NCBI RefSeq assembly: GCF_036370855.1
Contig: NC_088101.1
Coordinates: 40,904,544-40,968,543, forward strand
DNA from: Dromaius novaehollandiae
Taxonomy: Eukaryota > Chordata > Aves > Casuariiformes > Dromaiidae
DNA length: 64,000 bases
Direction: 5' to 3'
The position numbers were made by a program, and so were the translations under genes. Shown here piece after piece: positions 24,401 through 36,545 of the stretch. The notes beneath the pieces were generated by a model. The model was not told the origin of the DNA. It did not search any database and saw nothing but the letters and a program-made list of their open reading frames with translations. How positions within the stretch are numbered: the first letter of the stretch is position 1; the number at the start of each line of letters is the position of its first letter.

Positions 24401-26400
24401 ATACGTGTTTTTTATTTCCTTCTGAGCAGAGGAAAACATAATTTTAAGTGTACTGCTTAAATTTAGTTTGCATCATGGCAGTTTGAAAGTAATAGGAGTG
24501 CAGCCCTTGAAGCTTGAAAGAAGCTGATGTACAATTGCAGATTGCCTTTCAAGAATCTGAATGGTTTCATTCAGAAGTTAATTTGTTGTTCTATCAAGTG
24601 CTTTGGATGCTGGTCTCTAATGCTTACAACAGTTTTAAGGTAGTGAAGGATTAACTGGCTGGATTTCATGTGCTGCAATTGGATACGTGTTTTAGTTGGA
24701 GGAGTGAAGCTGTTTCACAGCTTGTCTCTGTCACGTAATGCCTTTCTTGCTTGTTCCACTGGGTTTCTGGACCTCCAGGAGGGAGAAACAAGGCTCGTTA
24801 GTGCTTCAGATGTTACCCTGATGTGTAGGAGGAAGTTTCCACTGCAGAAATGTCACACCTGTCAGTTTGAAACCCTCCCAGGCAGTAAGACTTTGAGCCT
24901 CCTCCTCCTCTTTGGGATTCCACTTTTCTTCTTTGGTTTCATCCCAGGTTTCCTTTATGGATTTACTTGTAATGGACCCTGGTGATTTGGGGATTAAACT
25001 TAACTGGCATTAAGAGAGCAAACACAGGATGCCTCCAAGAAGATCCAATTTGGAAATGTTTGCTTCTGCCAGGGAGTTCAGCTGAATCCTTTACCTTCTG
25101 AACTGTGGAACTGAAGTATCTAATGTTAGAAGTATCTAACACTTACCTATTTCAACAAAGACCATCCAGACATGCCCGTGGCAGCTTTGGAAAAGGAGAG
25201 AGAGGAGTTTTGAGATAGCAGCACAGGACACAACCAGCACTTACAGGTGGGAGAGAAAAACCTTTTTGTGCCAGAACTGAGATTGTGCCCAGAGCCTTTT
25301 GTGGAGTCTGATAACCTTCTGGCTGTGGCGCAGCGCTCCAGCTCTGGGCCAGCCACTGTGACCATCACCAAATGGCTGGGACCCTTTACACTGGCCAGTT
25401 TTTTTAAATCTTTTCTTTTTCTCCTTTCCCAGTTCCTTAAAAATGCATTGATGAGAAAAGAAAAAAGCCTCCCCTCCCCAGGTTGGTATTTACTAATAGC
25501 ATGAGTAGAAGTTTCAAATCTTCCAAAGGTGTTTAAACATCTGGGACTTGAAAAGATGCTATTTTAATAATGTGTGGCTGGTGGCTGATCTGCAGAAGTC
25601 CTACCAGCATCACAAAAGGTATTACCTCTTTTATAAGTGACATGATTTTGAAGTAGGGGGCTTGAGGCAGCTAAGCCTCTGTTACATAAAAATTTGGCTG
25701 AGACTCTCCACATAAAATCCGAAATGCCTGATCATTGGTAAGAAGTGCTGAGGCTCTTGCCTATAATCAGTGCCACACAAGACGTTACTGTGAGCCTCAG
25801 TATCCCTTTGCAAATTAGGCAAGGTGAGGCTTGTTTCTCTAAAATCTTCCTCGGCTACCCAGAAAATTGCTCCTTCTGCTCTGAGCAGGAGGAAATAGGA
25901 AGGCAATGCTGGTTTTCATTTCTAGTGAGGGAGCAGTGGTGGAATGTGCTCTCCTGATATTTTCCTCATTGAGAAATGGAAAAACTGCTCTGGGTTTTTA
26001 TGTCTCATATTTCCCATATGCAAGATGTATTGAGTTTTCAGATGCTATTCACCAAACCTTGGTTCAATATCCAAGGTGGCAGGAGGCTCTGGCCGGCTCA
26101 GTCCTTCGTGTCCCCTTTGCTTTTCCATTCATACCAGAGCTGTTCCCCAGTGGGAGAGAAGGGATGTTGAACCGTCTCTCTGGTGCGCTGGAGTGAGCCA
26201 AGGGCTCTGGCAGCCTGTGGGTTTTCTAGGGATCTTGTCCTCAAATCTTAACACTGGCCCTCAGCTTTAAAGCAACTGAGGAGGGAAAACCAACTTGGTG
26301 TTTCAACATGGTTTGCCTGTGGAGAGGTGCCAAGCTGTTACGCAGTACTGCTCCTCTTTTGCTGCTTTTTTTTTTTTCTTTGTGCTTGACCGTGTGTGTA
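21411..26400. other. Intergenic region between the AtuA-like gene and LRAT
   Basis: No supported gene was found. Base composition becomes somewhat richer in G+C after about 24650. Open frames of 60-105 codons there (for example 24668-24985) overlap one another on both strands and resemble no family I know. Confidence 0.55.
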
Positions 26401-26510
26401 TTCTTGTGTTTGCCTGAACGTCCACAACCTGCAGGAAGTTGGATCATCGGAGCTGGCAACTTCAGAAAGAGTCTGCAGTCCGAGGAAGATGCTCCAAAAG
26501 ACTATTCCCA

Positions 26511-26525
26511 CCCCCCCCCCCCCCC
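26511..26525 (+). repeat. Poly(C) tract (15 C) at the edge of the LRAT CpG island
   Basis: Fifteen consecutive C lie just upstream of the sharp rise in CpG density leading into LRAT. A tract of the same length sits at the edge of the RBM46 island (42262-42276). Confidence 0.95.
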
Positions 26526-26730
26526 AAGCCACTCCGGGTTTCAAACGGAGGCGAAAGTTTCCCACTACAGCCAGAGCGAAAGCACAGAGGCAGCAGTGTC
26601 TGCGGCGCGAACAAAAGCGGAGCGGGACGGGACAGCGGCGGGGACCGGCGGCGGGCCGCAGCCCCGGGGCGGCGGAGAAAGGGCAGAGCGGCCCCCTGCC
26701 CCGCCGCGCTCCCGGTCCGTCGCCTTGCAG

Positions 26731-26736
26731 GTAAGA
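26731..26736 (+). promoter_or_regulatory. LRAT: Candidate splice donor of a noncoding LRAT first exon
   Basis: CAG followed by GTAAGA forms a near-consensus donor about 650 bases before the LRAT start codon, inside the CpG island. To my knowledge human LRAT has a noncoding first exon, so this could end its counterpart. The matching acceptor was not identified. Confidence 0.3.
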
Positions 26737-27304
26737 TGAATGTCCGCCCCATCCATCATCCCGCAGCCCCGGGGAGGCCGGAATTTGCTCGGCTACTGAA
26801 ACTTATTAGCCTCAGACGGGGAGGCTTTGTTGCCCTGACAGAGCTGCTCTTTTGTGGGCTTTGTTGCCAGGATTTATGCATTTACATAATGGATTAGCAT
26901 GAGACAAAACGGGAAGGAACGGCTCTCCGCGTTTTCCCACTCCTTCTTGGCCGGCGGATTTTTAGGACAAGTTAATTCGCAGGCGGCGCCCGCCGCTCTC
27001 CCGTGCTCTCCTCAACGCGCCCTTCCTTCGCGAAAGATACCGACCCGCTACGAGGCGCCGGCCTTGCCCCGGGCAGCGCCCTCGCTCCCCTCCGCGCCGT
27101 GCCGCCGGGGAGCCCGAGCACAGGGGCAGAAGTAAGCGGCAGCCGCGCCGCCGCCGCCGCCTCGCTCCCCGCGCAGGTGAGGCGCCGGGCCGGGCCGCGC
27201 TGCGCCGCAGCCGCGGGGCCGCCGCGCCCCGCTGAGGGCCGGGCCGGGGCGGAGCGGGCGCTCCCCGCTCCCCGCACGCCGCTCGCCCAGGGGGCCGGCC
27301 GGGC

Positions 27305-27340
27305 GCCCGCCCCGCCCCGCCCGGTCGCCTAGAAAAGCGG
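27305..27340 (+). promoter_or_regulatory. LRAT: Possible LRAT core promoter (GC boxes and degenerate TATA-like element)
   Basis: GC boxes at about 27309-27322 precede CTAGAAAAG at 27329-27337, about 50 bases upstream of the ATG. A TATA-type core element has been described for mammalian LRAT. This one is degenerate, so the call is tentative. Confidence 0.3.
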
Positions 27341-27387
27341 GGCCGGGGCGCGGGGGTGCGCGGCGGTCCGAGCGGCGCCCCCGCACC

Positions 27388-27927
27388 ATGAAGAACCCGG
27401 TGCCGCAGGCGGCCTCGCTGCTGCTCGAGAAGCTGCTGCTGCTCGTCCACGTCCGGCCCCTGCCCGCCGGCGCCGACGGGGAGCCGCCGCCCGCCGCCGG
27501 CTACTACGACAGCAGCTGCTTCAAGCGCGGCGACCTGCTGGAGGTGCCGCGCACCCTCTTCGTCCACTTCGGCATCTACCTGGGCGACAACCGCGTCGCC
27601 CACCTGATGCCCGACATCCTGCCCGCCTTCACCGACGACCGCCGCCAGATCCAGCGAGTGGTGACCAACAAGCGGCTCATCCTGGGCGTCATCGCCAAGG
27701 TGGCCAGCATCCGCGTGGACACCGTGGAGGACTTCGCCTACGGCGGCAGCATCCTGGTGAACCACATGGACCGGCTCTTCAAGGACCAGGTGCTGGGCAG
27801 CGAGGAGGCGGCGCGCCGCGCGGAGAAGCTGGTGGGCGCCACGGCCTACAGCCTGCTCTGGAACAACTGCGAGCACTTCGTCACCTACTGCCGCTACGGC
27901 GCCGCGGTCAGCTTCCAGACCGACAAG
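27388..27927 (+). CDS. LRAT: LRAT coding exon 1 (residues 1-180)
   Basis: The exon starts [20 protein letters not shown] and ends SFQTDK before GTACTG. It carries all three catalytic residues and is extremely G+C-rich, unlike the second exon, because it lies in the CpG island. Confidence 0.97.
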
Positions 27928-28829
27928 GTACTGCCCGCGGCCGGCGGGGGCCGGCCATCGGTTTGGGGCGGCGCGCGGGGGTGTGTGTGTGGGGGGGAGG
28001 GGGCTGCGCCATGCGGCGCGGAGCTGCCCGCGCGGCCCCGGCGGCGCCTGGCGGGGCGAGCGCGCGGCCGCCCAACGGCCCAACGGCCGCGCCAACGGCC
28101 GCCGCTGGGTGTCCCGAGGCGGCGCTGCACTTTGCCGCGGCGGGCGGCTCGCTCCCCGAGGGCGGGTCGGTGGGTGCCGAGGCCGGGCTGCCCCGCGGGC
28201 CGCCGGCCCCCCAGGCCAGGTGGGCTGCGGTGTCCCCGCGGTGCCTCCCGCCGACCCGGCGTCAGACCAAGCGGCCCTTTACAGGGGCTGCAGGGCACTA
28301 AAACAAGGGCCGGTCTACTTAGAAATGACGGTAACTCGGTCCCTGTGGACTCGAATTGGCAAGAAAAGTGAAGCTGAATTCGTAAGGCAACAGTCCGCTC
28401 GCTCTTAAAGTACCCTTGGGCTATGCAGTCCCCAGCACTGTGCTGTTGGAGCAGGAATAAAGCTCGTGTCATGAGCGGGTGCTGGACTGAATGCAAAGGG
28501 CTGTATACCTATTTCCACTTTGTACTGTGCTCAAGGTAGCCCATGGGAGGGCTGTAGTAGTAACAGGCAGCCTCTAATAGAGAGGGGCTGTCCGAAGCTG
28601 GCTGGCTTTTTAAAGCTTTCTTTTTCTTTTTTTTTTAAGCTTTTCTCTTTAACCTTGACCTTTTGCTCTTTTGCAGTTCTGTGAAACTGTGAAGATGATT
28701 ATTCGGGACCAGAGGAGTGTTCTTGCTTCAGTGCTCGTGGGATTAGCATCAATAGTCTGCCTAGGTTTGGCGCCCTCCACCACACTCCCCACTATTTTTA
28801 TTCCCTTCTTTCTGTGGATGGCTGGCTAA
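27388..28829 (+). CDS. LRAT: Lecithin retinol acyltransferase (LRAT), complete, two coding exons
   Basis: Exons 27388-27927 and 28677-28829 join in phase 0 and encode 230 residues, the length of human LRAT. The enzyme moves the sn-1 acyl chain of phosphatidylcholine to all-trans retinol, making retinyl esters in the ER membrane for vitamin A storage and for the visual cycle. It belongs to the NlpC/P60-like LRAT family. Catalytic His60 ([17 protein letters not shown]), His72 and the nucleophile Cys161 ([13 protein letters not shown]) are all at the expected positions. An N-terminal hydrophobic stretch (about 9-22) and a C-terminal membrane anchor (about 197-228, ending FFLWMAG) are present. 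The ATG follows GCACC and lies inside the CpG island. The gene shows no defect. LRAT is known to be induced by retinoic acid. RBM46 lies downstream on the same strand, as in human. Confidence 0.98.
27928..28676 (+). other. LRAT: LRAT intron
   Basis: A 749-nt GT-AG intron. It is CpG-rich in its 5' half, with a short TG/G-run near 27978-28000. It ends in a long pyrimidine tract and TTTTGCAG. Confidence 0.93.
28677..28829 (+). CDS. LRAT: LRAT coding exon 2 (residues 181-230)
   Basis: The exon encodes [20 protein letters not shown], then a hydrophobic membrane-anchor segment ending FFLWMAG and TAA. The C-terminal helix anchors LRAT in the ER. Confidence 0.97.
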   Translation, partial: FCETVKMIIRDQRSVLASVLVGLASIVCLGLAPSTTLPTIFIPFFLWMAG

Positions 28830-31800
28830 CAGCCTTCCAGGAAGCCTGTGGCCAGCATCTGTACATAGGATGTATACTACTGTATTTATAAAAGCACAGA
28901 TTACTCATCAGCGTTGTGTAAAGCAAAATTTCTTAACCTTGTGTGCCATTTTTAAATACAACTTTGTCTAGAACACAGTGCACAAGGAGTAGCTTACTGT
29001 GTAAGCCAAATAATAGATTTCCTGAAAATCTCAGTTGGTACATTTTAACACACCTCTAAAGCCATGCAAAAGTAGGGGTGCAGTGCAGTTCTGCTGCTTG
29101 CCTTTAGCCTTAAGTGATTCTGATAGTTTGTCATGTTCTTTAATTTCTTAGCTGTGTACCTGGATGTCATAACTATTAAAAAAATTAATGATGGGGTACC
29201 ATAAAGTGATGGATATTGAGAACAAACTATGTACTTCTTAATTTCATACATGTAGTTTATATTCAGAAGTTACTGTTTCTATTCCTAAAATGTCCTTTAA
29301 TGGAGATAGGGTCAATTTAGTTGCTTCTTTCTCATTGAAGGAAAAAAAAAAAAAAAAAAAAACCTCCAGCCTTAGCATTGTGTGCTGTAGTAATGCATCT
29401 GGCTGGATCGGCTACTGTCCTTTGAGTTCCCTTCTGGGAAACATTCACAAATCTTTTTCATGTTAATTTTGTAGACACTTGCTACTGTATTTAACAACCT
29501 TTTGATTGGATTAGTGGTAGGGAAAGTCTGCAATTTCTCAGCCTTTTGCTTGCTAATAATAGCTGTCAGTATAGCTAATATAAATGACTATAGGGAGGGG
29601 GTTAGGAGATACAGGAGGAAACCAATTTCCTTTGTGAAAGCTGGTAACATAAAAACTATGGCAAATTCCTAGTGTTCCAGGGCACATGGAGTGAGGACGA
29701 GAATGGAAGCCAATTTAGTTCTTATTGTCCCTCAGTAATGGGACCCATGTGGGTGCCTTAAAGCATCAGGGATCCCTGAAGCAGTTCTTGTGGTTGCTAT
29801 ATTGTCATTTTGGGTTCCACTTAAAACACCGATGCCTCTCTGCGAAAGAAGACATCTTTCTTCACTTGTGAAAAAGCATTCACTTACAAGCTAGCAGTTG
29901 GTGCTAAAAAAAAATAAAAATTATCTTGATTGTTGAGGCCTTTTTATCAAAGTATAAACTGATTTGAAATCAACTTCATCTAGTCAATTGTTTGAGTGAC
30001 TATTGGGTTTTTTGGGATTTTTTCCTTCTTTTCTCAGCAATGTCTCAATGTATGCAAAGAAATTGTTCAGTTCCTGGAATGTCTTGTATGGTATACATGC
30101 ACTTACATGTTCATGCACTATGCTTGCCTTGCTTTCTAGTCATAGGCAAACACAATGGTGTCTTCACTAAGGACTGAACCTCAGATTTACTTCTTTCTAT
30201 GTATGGTTTTCAGTATTCTGTAATCAGCTCTGCTACTGAAGTTTCCGTTTTTTCCATTTTTAGAGTAAGACTCACTTTAACTGTACTATTGAACTCCCTC
30301 TCCTTCCCCTAGACCCCACAGCTGTTTGAAGATTGGATTCTTGAACTGTGAGTCTACTTGGCTGTCTTTAATAATGTTTCTTCTTCTGGCTGTTCCACTA
30401 TAACCGACAAAGAATGTAAAGACTGGGGTGAAATTCCAATCTCATAGAGAATAACAGCACTACTGCTGCTGTCATCAACAGAGGGGATTTCAGCCCAGCT
30501 TTCAGTATTGGTTCAGTTTGCAGCCCAGCTCCAAAGCAGTTGGATATCAATTACTGTTGGATCCTTATAAACAACTTATGTTCTGCTTTCAAAGATTGCA
30601 ATGGTCTGTGTATCTGTCTCGGGTAAACTTTTAAGGTGTTTTTTAATTAACATGAATTGCTTTTTCATAGTACATGCATCAGTAATACTTGCATAAATTC
30701 CAATGTGTTTTTTTTACTTGCTGTACATGAGGTATGAACTGTAGTCATTGCTGTAATTATATAAATAGAATTTATTCATTTTAAAATGTCTACCTGCCTC
30801 TTGAAACTGAGTATAATGTTATAGCCTTTCTCTAACGTATCCCAGTAGGGCACGAGGGATCCATTAGCATGCAGTTACATGGTGTCTGATTACAGGTGGG
30901 CTTTTCTTTTCCCCTTTATTTACTTGAGATTTATAAGAATTCCAGTAAGCTGTATGAGTCATTTATACAATAAACAATGGGGTCATGACTAGTAACCAAA
31001 TCATGAGTAGTATTGTTGGAAGGCAGAGACTCGTTCCTGCTCTAGCTTCAGAAGTATCAAAGGACCAATACTGCTGCTTTGCTAATGATGTTGAGAAGGA
31101 AGCATCCAAGTTAGGTTGGGGGACAAAGTTGGAACTTTGATAAGTGTCAGTATGACAGAAATGAAACCAGTTCCTTACAGACTTCCAGCTGCATTAGTGA
31201 AAGGAAATCCTCTGAAGTGTGAACTTCAAGAAGCTTAATAAATACCATGAAACAGTCTAGAATGTCCTAGTATGTCCTTTCATTAGCAGTAAGCACTAGA
31301 GGTAAATGGGGAGAACTTGAGCTGTAGGTGTAGAATTTTTTCCTACCAGCTCTCATTCTAGCAGAGACCTGGAAATTTTGTTAGTTGAAATCAAGCATGA
31401 GTCAAATCAGTCATACTCAGAGGAAAAAGCAAGTCTAACAGGCAGGAATTCTCATGTTCAGCTCAGCGGGTGATGTTTTTGCTCTGAAATATTTTGGTAA
31501 ATGTCAATGTCAACTTTTTTCTGTAATGAGTTGAGTAAAAATAACTACTTGCTCTAGGTGGAGCATTGCATTTCAGACAAGCTTAACTATGATGCCGTTG
31601 AAGTGAAGGAGCTAGTTATAACGGAAAAAACACTGGAAACTGGAGCAGTACAGCTGCTTGGAAATGGGTATGTTTAGAAGTGACTGTTCATTGGTAACTG
31701 TAAGTAGTGGTGATGGGGACTGTAAATCTAGAGCTGCACTTCATTATAGTAGTAGGGCTGTTGGGAAAAATTGTTTGGTTAAACCTGAATATATAATGGA

Positions 31801-32327
31801 GGAATATAACCATCACCACTGTGCCACTGGGAAATGCAAGTAGTGAAGACATCAAGCTAGAAGGATAGATGTTTCACTTCTGCTTTCCAAAGAAAACAAA
31901 TAAAATGACCATTTACAACACTAGTAATGTTTTTATAAAACCTGTTTTAAAGAAAAAAAAAATGTTGCTAAATGAAGAGATTAGAACACTGAGCTTTCTG
32001 TCTGTATTTATTTTAGCTTGGAGTGTAAATAATGATTCATTTTGTGGCTGAAGAGTCATCATCTGCTTGATTTCACCTTTTCGTTCTCCTGTGCTGAAGG
32101 AGAATGTCACATATAAATAGCACTGAGGCTTTTAATGAAAACAAAATCATAGCATTACTAGTTAAAGTCTGAGGGTGAGGGGAAGAGGGAATTAAACTTG
32201 TATGTGACTTGACATCATCCAGACAGGTTTTAGAAAGCAAGCTGTGGCAACAAGAAACATTAGAACCGTGATCTTTACAAATGATACGGTGTTGTATTAT
32301 ATATTGCATGTTCTCACATTAAATAAA
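28830..32327 (+). other. LRAT: Probable LRAT 3' UTR and flank
   Basis: AATAAA hexamers occur at 29913-29918, 30969-30974, 31237-31242, 31899-31904 and 32322-32327. Mammalian LRAT mRNA has a long 3' UTR, so any of these could be the end; the sequence alone does not decide. A 21-base A run lies at 29342-29362. No other gene was seen. Confidence 0.45.
29342..29362 (+). repeat. Poly(A) tract
   Basis: About 21 consecutive A lie downstream of the LRAT stop codon. Confidence 0.9.
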
Positions 32328-32817
32328 GTATCACGCAACACTGAATGATACAGCACTGTGTTAGGCAGTCACTAGAATCTCTTTTTTTCCATTAAAATTA
32401 AAAAATGTTCTCAGGTGACTGTAGGAGCCAGTTGCTACTTACACTTTATGATAGCTTAGGACTTGATCCCTCTAAGCAGTTAGGAACAGATCATTAGGAA
32501 CAGATTTACTCATGTGAAATTGCAATACAGAAACTTACTGGTTTGTCGCTCTTTGCTGTAGCATGTTGCACTTTCCCATAACCCTTACAGGAATCTTTTC
32601 AGAATGCTGTGCTGACAAAATAAACCATCTCCTCCATTGTAGGAATATATCACTAAGAATATTTGAGGATGCTTTTTGGTAGTGATTCCTTAAAACTAGA
32701 TTCTGAGCTCTGCACCATGGCATAACTTAACTGCTGAAGTAAAGGGTACATTTAGGATAGGGTCCTAATTGCTTAAGAAATGGCAGGATCTATAGGAGAC
32801 TTAAAATTACATTGACT

Positions 32818-32878
32818 GCAGAATAGCCACTAGGATAGCCACTGCAGGATAGGATAGGATAGCCACTGCAGGATAGTC
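32818..32878 (+). repeat. Short GGATAGCCACTGCA minisatellite
   Basis: The unit GGATAGCCACTGCAGGATA occurs twice, with a GGATA pentamer array between the copies and a degenerate AATAGCCAC unit before them. The pattern suggests slippage. Confidence 0.85.
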
Positions 32879-35632
32879 GCAAAGAAGCGACTCAGGTTAG
32901 ATCAACGGTTTGCTACTTCGGTGTACTGTTGTTTTAGGCAAAGCAATAGACCCACTGTACCTCTTTAACAATTGCCTTTAGTTTCTCTTTTTTATTCTTT
33001 CCCATTTCTGTAGCTGGGATGATAATAATCTCCCTATGCTCTGGCCAGCTGCAAGACTTGATTAATATTTGCATAACATTCTGGGTTCCATGCGTTAGAT
33101 GTACTGAATAAATACAAAGCATGGTTCCTTACCAGAAGACAATTTTTTGCCTGTGAAATCATAGTACTCCGTGAGGCTAAGGAGAGATACTACTTTATGT
33201 AATTAAGACTACATGCAAATGAAGACTTATACTCTGCTAAACTTGTCGGGCTACCTAAAGCTTCTGCACAGTCTTAGGCCCAACACAGATTTGGACCTGC
33301 AATCCTTGCAATTTTGTGAACCTGCACATTACCATTTAGCGCAGCATAGAAACACAGGGAAGGATGGGTCTGCTACTGCCACAAAGTAGGAAAAATAAAT
33401 TAGTAATTAATTTTAATCAAAAGTGAAGAAATGTGGGTGTGAATATAACGAGGGGTCTGTACCCCTGGTGAAAAGATTAGCGTTAGATATTAAACGGATT
33501 AACTTGTGCTATTTCTGTCTGCAGACAAGATTGTACTTAATTTCAAGCAAATGCTCAGGAGGAGGGAGGCACCTGGTTTCAACCACATTCAAACAGAGTC
33601 TGTCTAATTGATGTGGTAGCACACAGTGTAAGCAGCTTGGAGCTAATGATGACGTGGTTGCCTCCAGAACCAGAAATAGTGTAACTGTGTGAAATATAGA
33701 ACTGCACTTAGCCCTAGGGGACCAAGGCTACTTGGTTCAGCATTATGCTATCACAGCTCTGTTGCTTTTGGAACGTGAACTAGTATCATCTCATGATCCT
33801 GCCCTGTGTTTTGAAGTCAAACCAACTTGCCTGAAGCAAAAGCTTAGGTGTCTGTGCTTTCAGTCATGCAGATATTCCCAAAACTGTTAAGTCCCATCCC
33901 AAGCCTCATATTATTCATTTACACAGGTTCCAGCTCAGCCAGTTTCTGAGTCCTTCCTGAGGTATCTAACTTGTCCCAGGCTTTAGAAGAGGAGCCTGAA
34001 TGCCTAACCAAGGGCTGAGAAACACTCCAGACTGGAAGGTGTGTAAGTTTGCAATGCCTCAAGCATACTTGAAGATGTAGTCCCTGCTACCCGTAGTCAC
34101 ATACCCATGTTCCATTCCTTGGTCTTACACAAAGTTCGAGGTGTACATAAAACTCGGCTCCTTTGCAATTCTAAATGTGTCATAAACTAGGATATGGTCT
34201 TGAGAAACAGAGGCAGAAGTAACATCTCTTTAACTAGTACACCAGCCATTTAGCAGTGACAATCACATGGTAAAGATATCCTTTTTTTCTTTAACTGTTA
34301 CTCCCAGTTTTTGAGAGCACGTAGCACTGCTTCAGGCACATCGTATGTAGGAACCATTTTATTCTTCTTCTAAAATAGCTAGTTGTGCAATTTGATCATT
34401 TATTTAGCAGACAGGGATTGGACTGGGGAGAGTCTTTTCAAAAACTTGCCTGGAGAAAGCAGTATAATTTGTTTTGTAATAATTCTGCTTGGCTAATATA
34501 TTGAAATTCCAGTGAGGAATGGAGCATTTCTATTTCTGATGTTTTTGATGAATTCCAGTAAATCTAACACTGTTAAAGCATGGACAATTGCATAGGAAGT
34601 AGACCCGATGCATAGTCATGAAATGTGTTTCAAAGTTATAATGAGGTTTTTATGACTTGTAGAGTTTTTTACAGGCAAACTTAAAATACCCACCCAAACC
34701 AGTTATAGAAATTACTTTCCCTCAGTAACTTTGTTGCTTGCATTTTTGAGTTTGGGGAGTATTTGTGTGAAAGAGCTCTCTCAGACGGTACTCAGTCCTG
34801 CAATTAAATGCAAACCTTTGCAACAACAGTCTGTTGTTATGGGAAGGACGCTCAATTAGTGACATATTAATTGTAAACTTACTGTATAATTGAGCAGGAA
34901 GAGAAAACAGGATAAGAGCGAGATACCTGTTTGTAGACAAAATATTTGATCCTAATTAAAAAGTTAGGTAAATTATATAAAAAAAATCCAAAAGAGAAGA
35001 ACAACACTCACTTTGCTAGCACCATGTATTTAAAATTACCCTATTAGGACAGATTCTCAGCAATTCGCCAGATCCACCATCAAGTGCATAGTACTCCAAT
35101 CTTCTTTATTACAACAGCGTCATTAAATTGCCTTTCTTCCAGTTGAAATCAACAGGAGCTTTGTCACTGACTTCACAGGGAGCAAGATTAGATATGAAAT
35201 ACTCCATCCCATTCCCTGACCTCCCCAATATCTTGTACCTGTGGAAATTCAGTAATGATGTTCAGAAATGAACTGCCTGATCACTATGAACCTTACATTG
35301 ATTTATGATTTAAAGACTTTTACAGGCTTTAAATCATGTAGCTTTTTTATTTTTTGTAGTTTTTCAAATCTATTCAGACAGCTGTCTACAGGCAGTTCCT
35401 TCTGTCCTGTCACCTGTATTTCTACCTAATTTTTTGCTGGTTTAGGCAATGCACTCTTCAACTGGCTTCTGAAGATATTTTTCTGTGAAAAAAAACTACT
35501 CCCATTAATTTTAGAGGAAACTTGGACTCTCAATGCAGAGCTACAGCAAGTGTGTCCTTTAGAGCCAGACACTGTTAACTTAACTACCTTTGAGAGCCTG
35601 GAAGCCTAAAGATGAGGGCCAAATTTTTCAGC

Positions 35633-35745
35633 AATATAAGAATATAGGAATGTACTTGGCAATATCCAAAGGTCAGTTTAGCCCCATATCTTTCTCCACC
35701 AATGAGCAATAGTGAGTGCTTAGGGACAGGGTATGCATACAGAGA
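35633..35745 (+). repeat. Diverged copy of a dispersed repeat (copy A)
   Basis: This copy can be aligned by eye with 45885-46000: CCAAAGGTCAGTTTAG, then GCAATAGTGAGTGCTTAGGG and CATACAGAG. The pattern (accession-like start near CCAAAGGTC, then GATGCTTAGGGA) resembles an old interspersed repeat common in bird and reptile genomes. The family name is not certain. Confidence 0.5.
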
Positions 35746-36522
35746 GAGTCTTTTTTGGTAGAGTCTCAAAATTTTAAGTAAGCAACAACTCATGAACTTC
35801 CTGTTTTGAAGGCTGCATTCATTTCATCATGTTTAATACTCACCAGTGGACTCACCCTCCATGAACTTGTCTTACTCCATTTTTAACTTATCTGTTTGGC
35901 CTCTGAAACATTCTGTGGCAAGACTGTTTTATATGAAAAAGCACTTTATTTTAAATTGGCTGCCTGACGATTGGCTGACGATTAGCTGCTTCCCCCTCCC
36001 CTCACATACTGCAAGGAACCATGAATAGTCATTTTGCATTCATTTTCTCTATTTATAGTCTTACAACTCTCAGATATTCCTGGTGTGGAACTGAAATTTA
36101 CTGTTTTGCAGTTTTACAAATTTGTGCTGGAATTTTTCTAAAAAGTCCTGCTAACTTGGCACTATACTTCTGGTACCATGGCTGCCTTCAGGAATGTATT
36201 ACACATGGCACCTATCAGCCCAACAATTTCATATTCTTTAGAATTCTTGAATGACCCAGTCTTGTCAACTTGTTACTTTGATTTTACTATTCTGTCCTAA
36301 AATGGCTTCTAATGACACCCTCAGTTTATGGCTGGTGTGAGGATAGATTCCACACTAAAAAATAATGGGTTTACATTGAGAATTTCTCTGAACACTTTTA
36401 TATTGAATATTACTGCAAAAAAAAATTAATTTTTTGCTATGGCCTAATTTTCCTCACAAGGCCCTTTTCATATCATTATTGTCTGTCAGTTCCTTGACTA
36501 TCTGGCAAATGCCTGGCTTTTG

Positions 36523-36545
36523 ATTTTTTTTTTTTTTTTTTTTTT
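36523..36545 (+). repeat. Poly(T) tract
   Basis: More than 20 consecutive T. It could be the poly(A) tail of a minus-strand retrocopy, but no such copy was recognised beside it. Confidence 0.85.

Larger units (their letters stand above)
26560..28330. promoter_or_regulatory. LRAT: CpG island of LRAT
   Basis: The stretch is very rich in G+C and CpG. It covers the upstream region, the main coding exon and most of intron 1, and is flanked by AT-rich DNA on both sides. The boundaries are judged by eye. Long open frames on both strands inside it are a by-product of high G+C content, not genes. Confidence 0.85.

Noticed and set aside
24668-24985. A 105-codon open frame with a hydrophobic C-terminus
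   Set aside because: It shows no family resemblance, poor start context and no clear promoter or splice sites. It lies in a slightly G+C-rich intergenic stretch where overlapping frames are expected.
26962-28095. A 377-codon minus-strand open frame across LRAT
   Set aside because: It is antisense to the LRAT catalytic exon in a CpG island, where stop codons are rare. Its sequence is low-complexity Arg/Ala/Pro/Gly.
27928-28371. Extension of the LRAT exon 1 frame into the intron (327-codon reading)
   Set aside because: The donor at 27928 and the exact 230-residue length after splicing show that the true protein leaves the frame at 27927.
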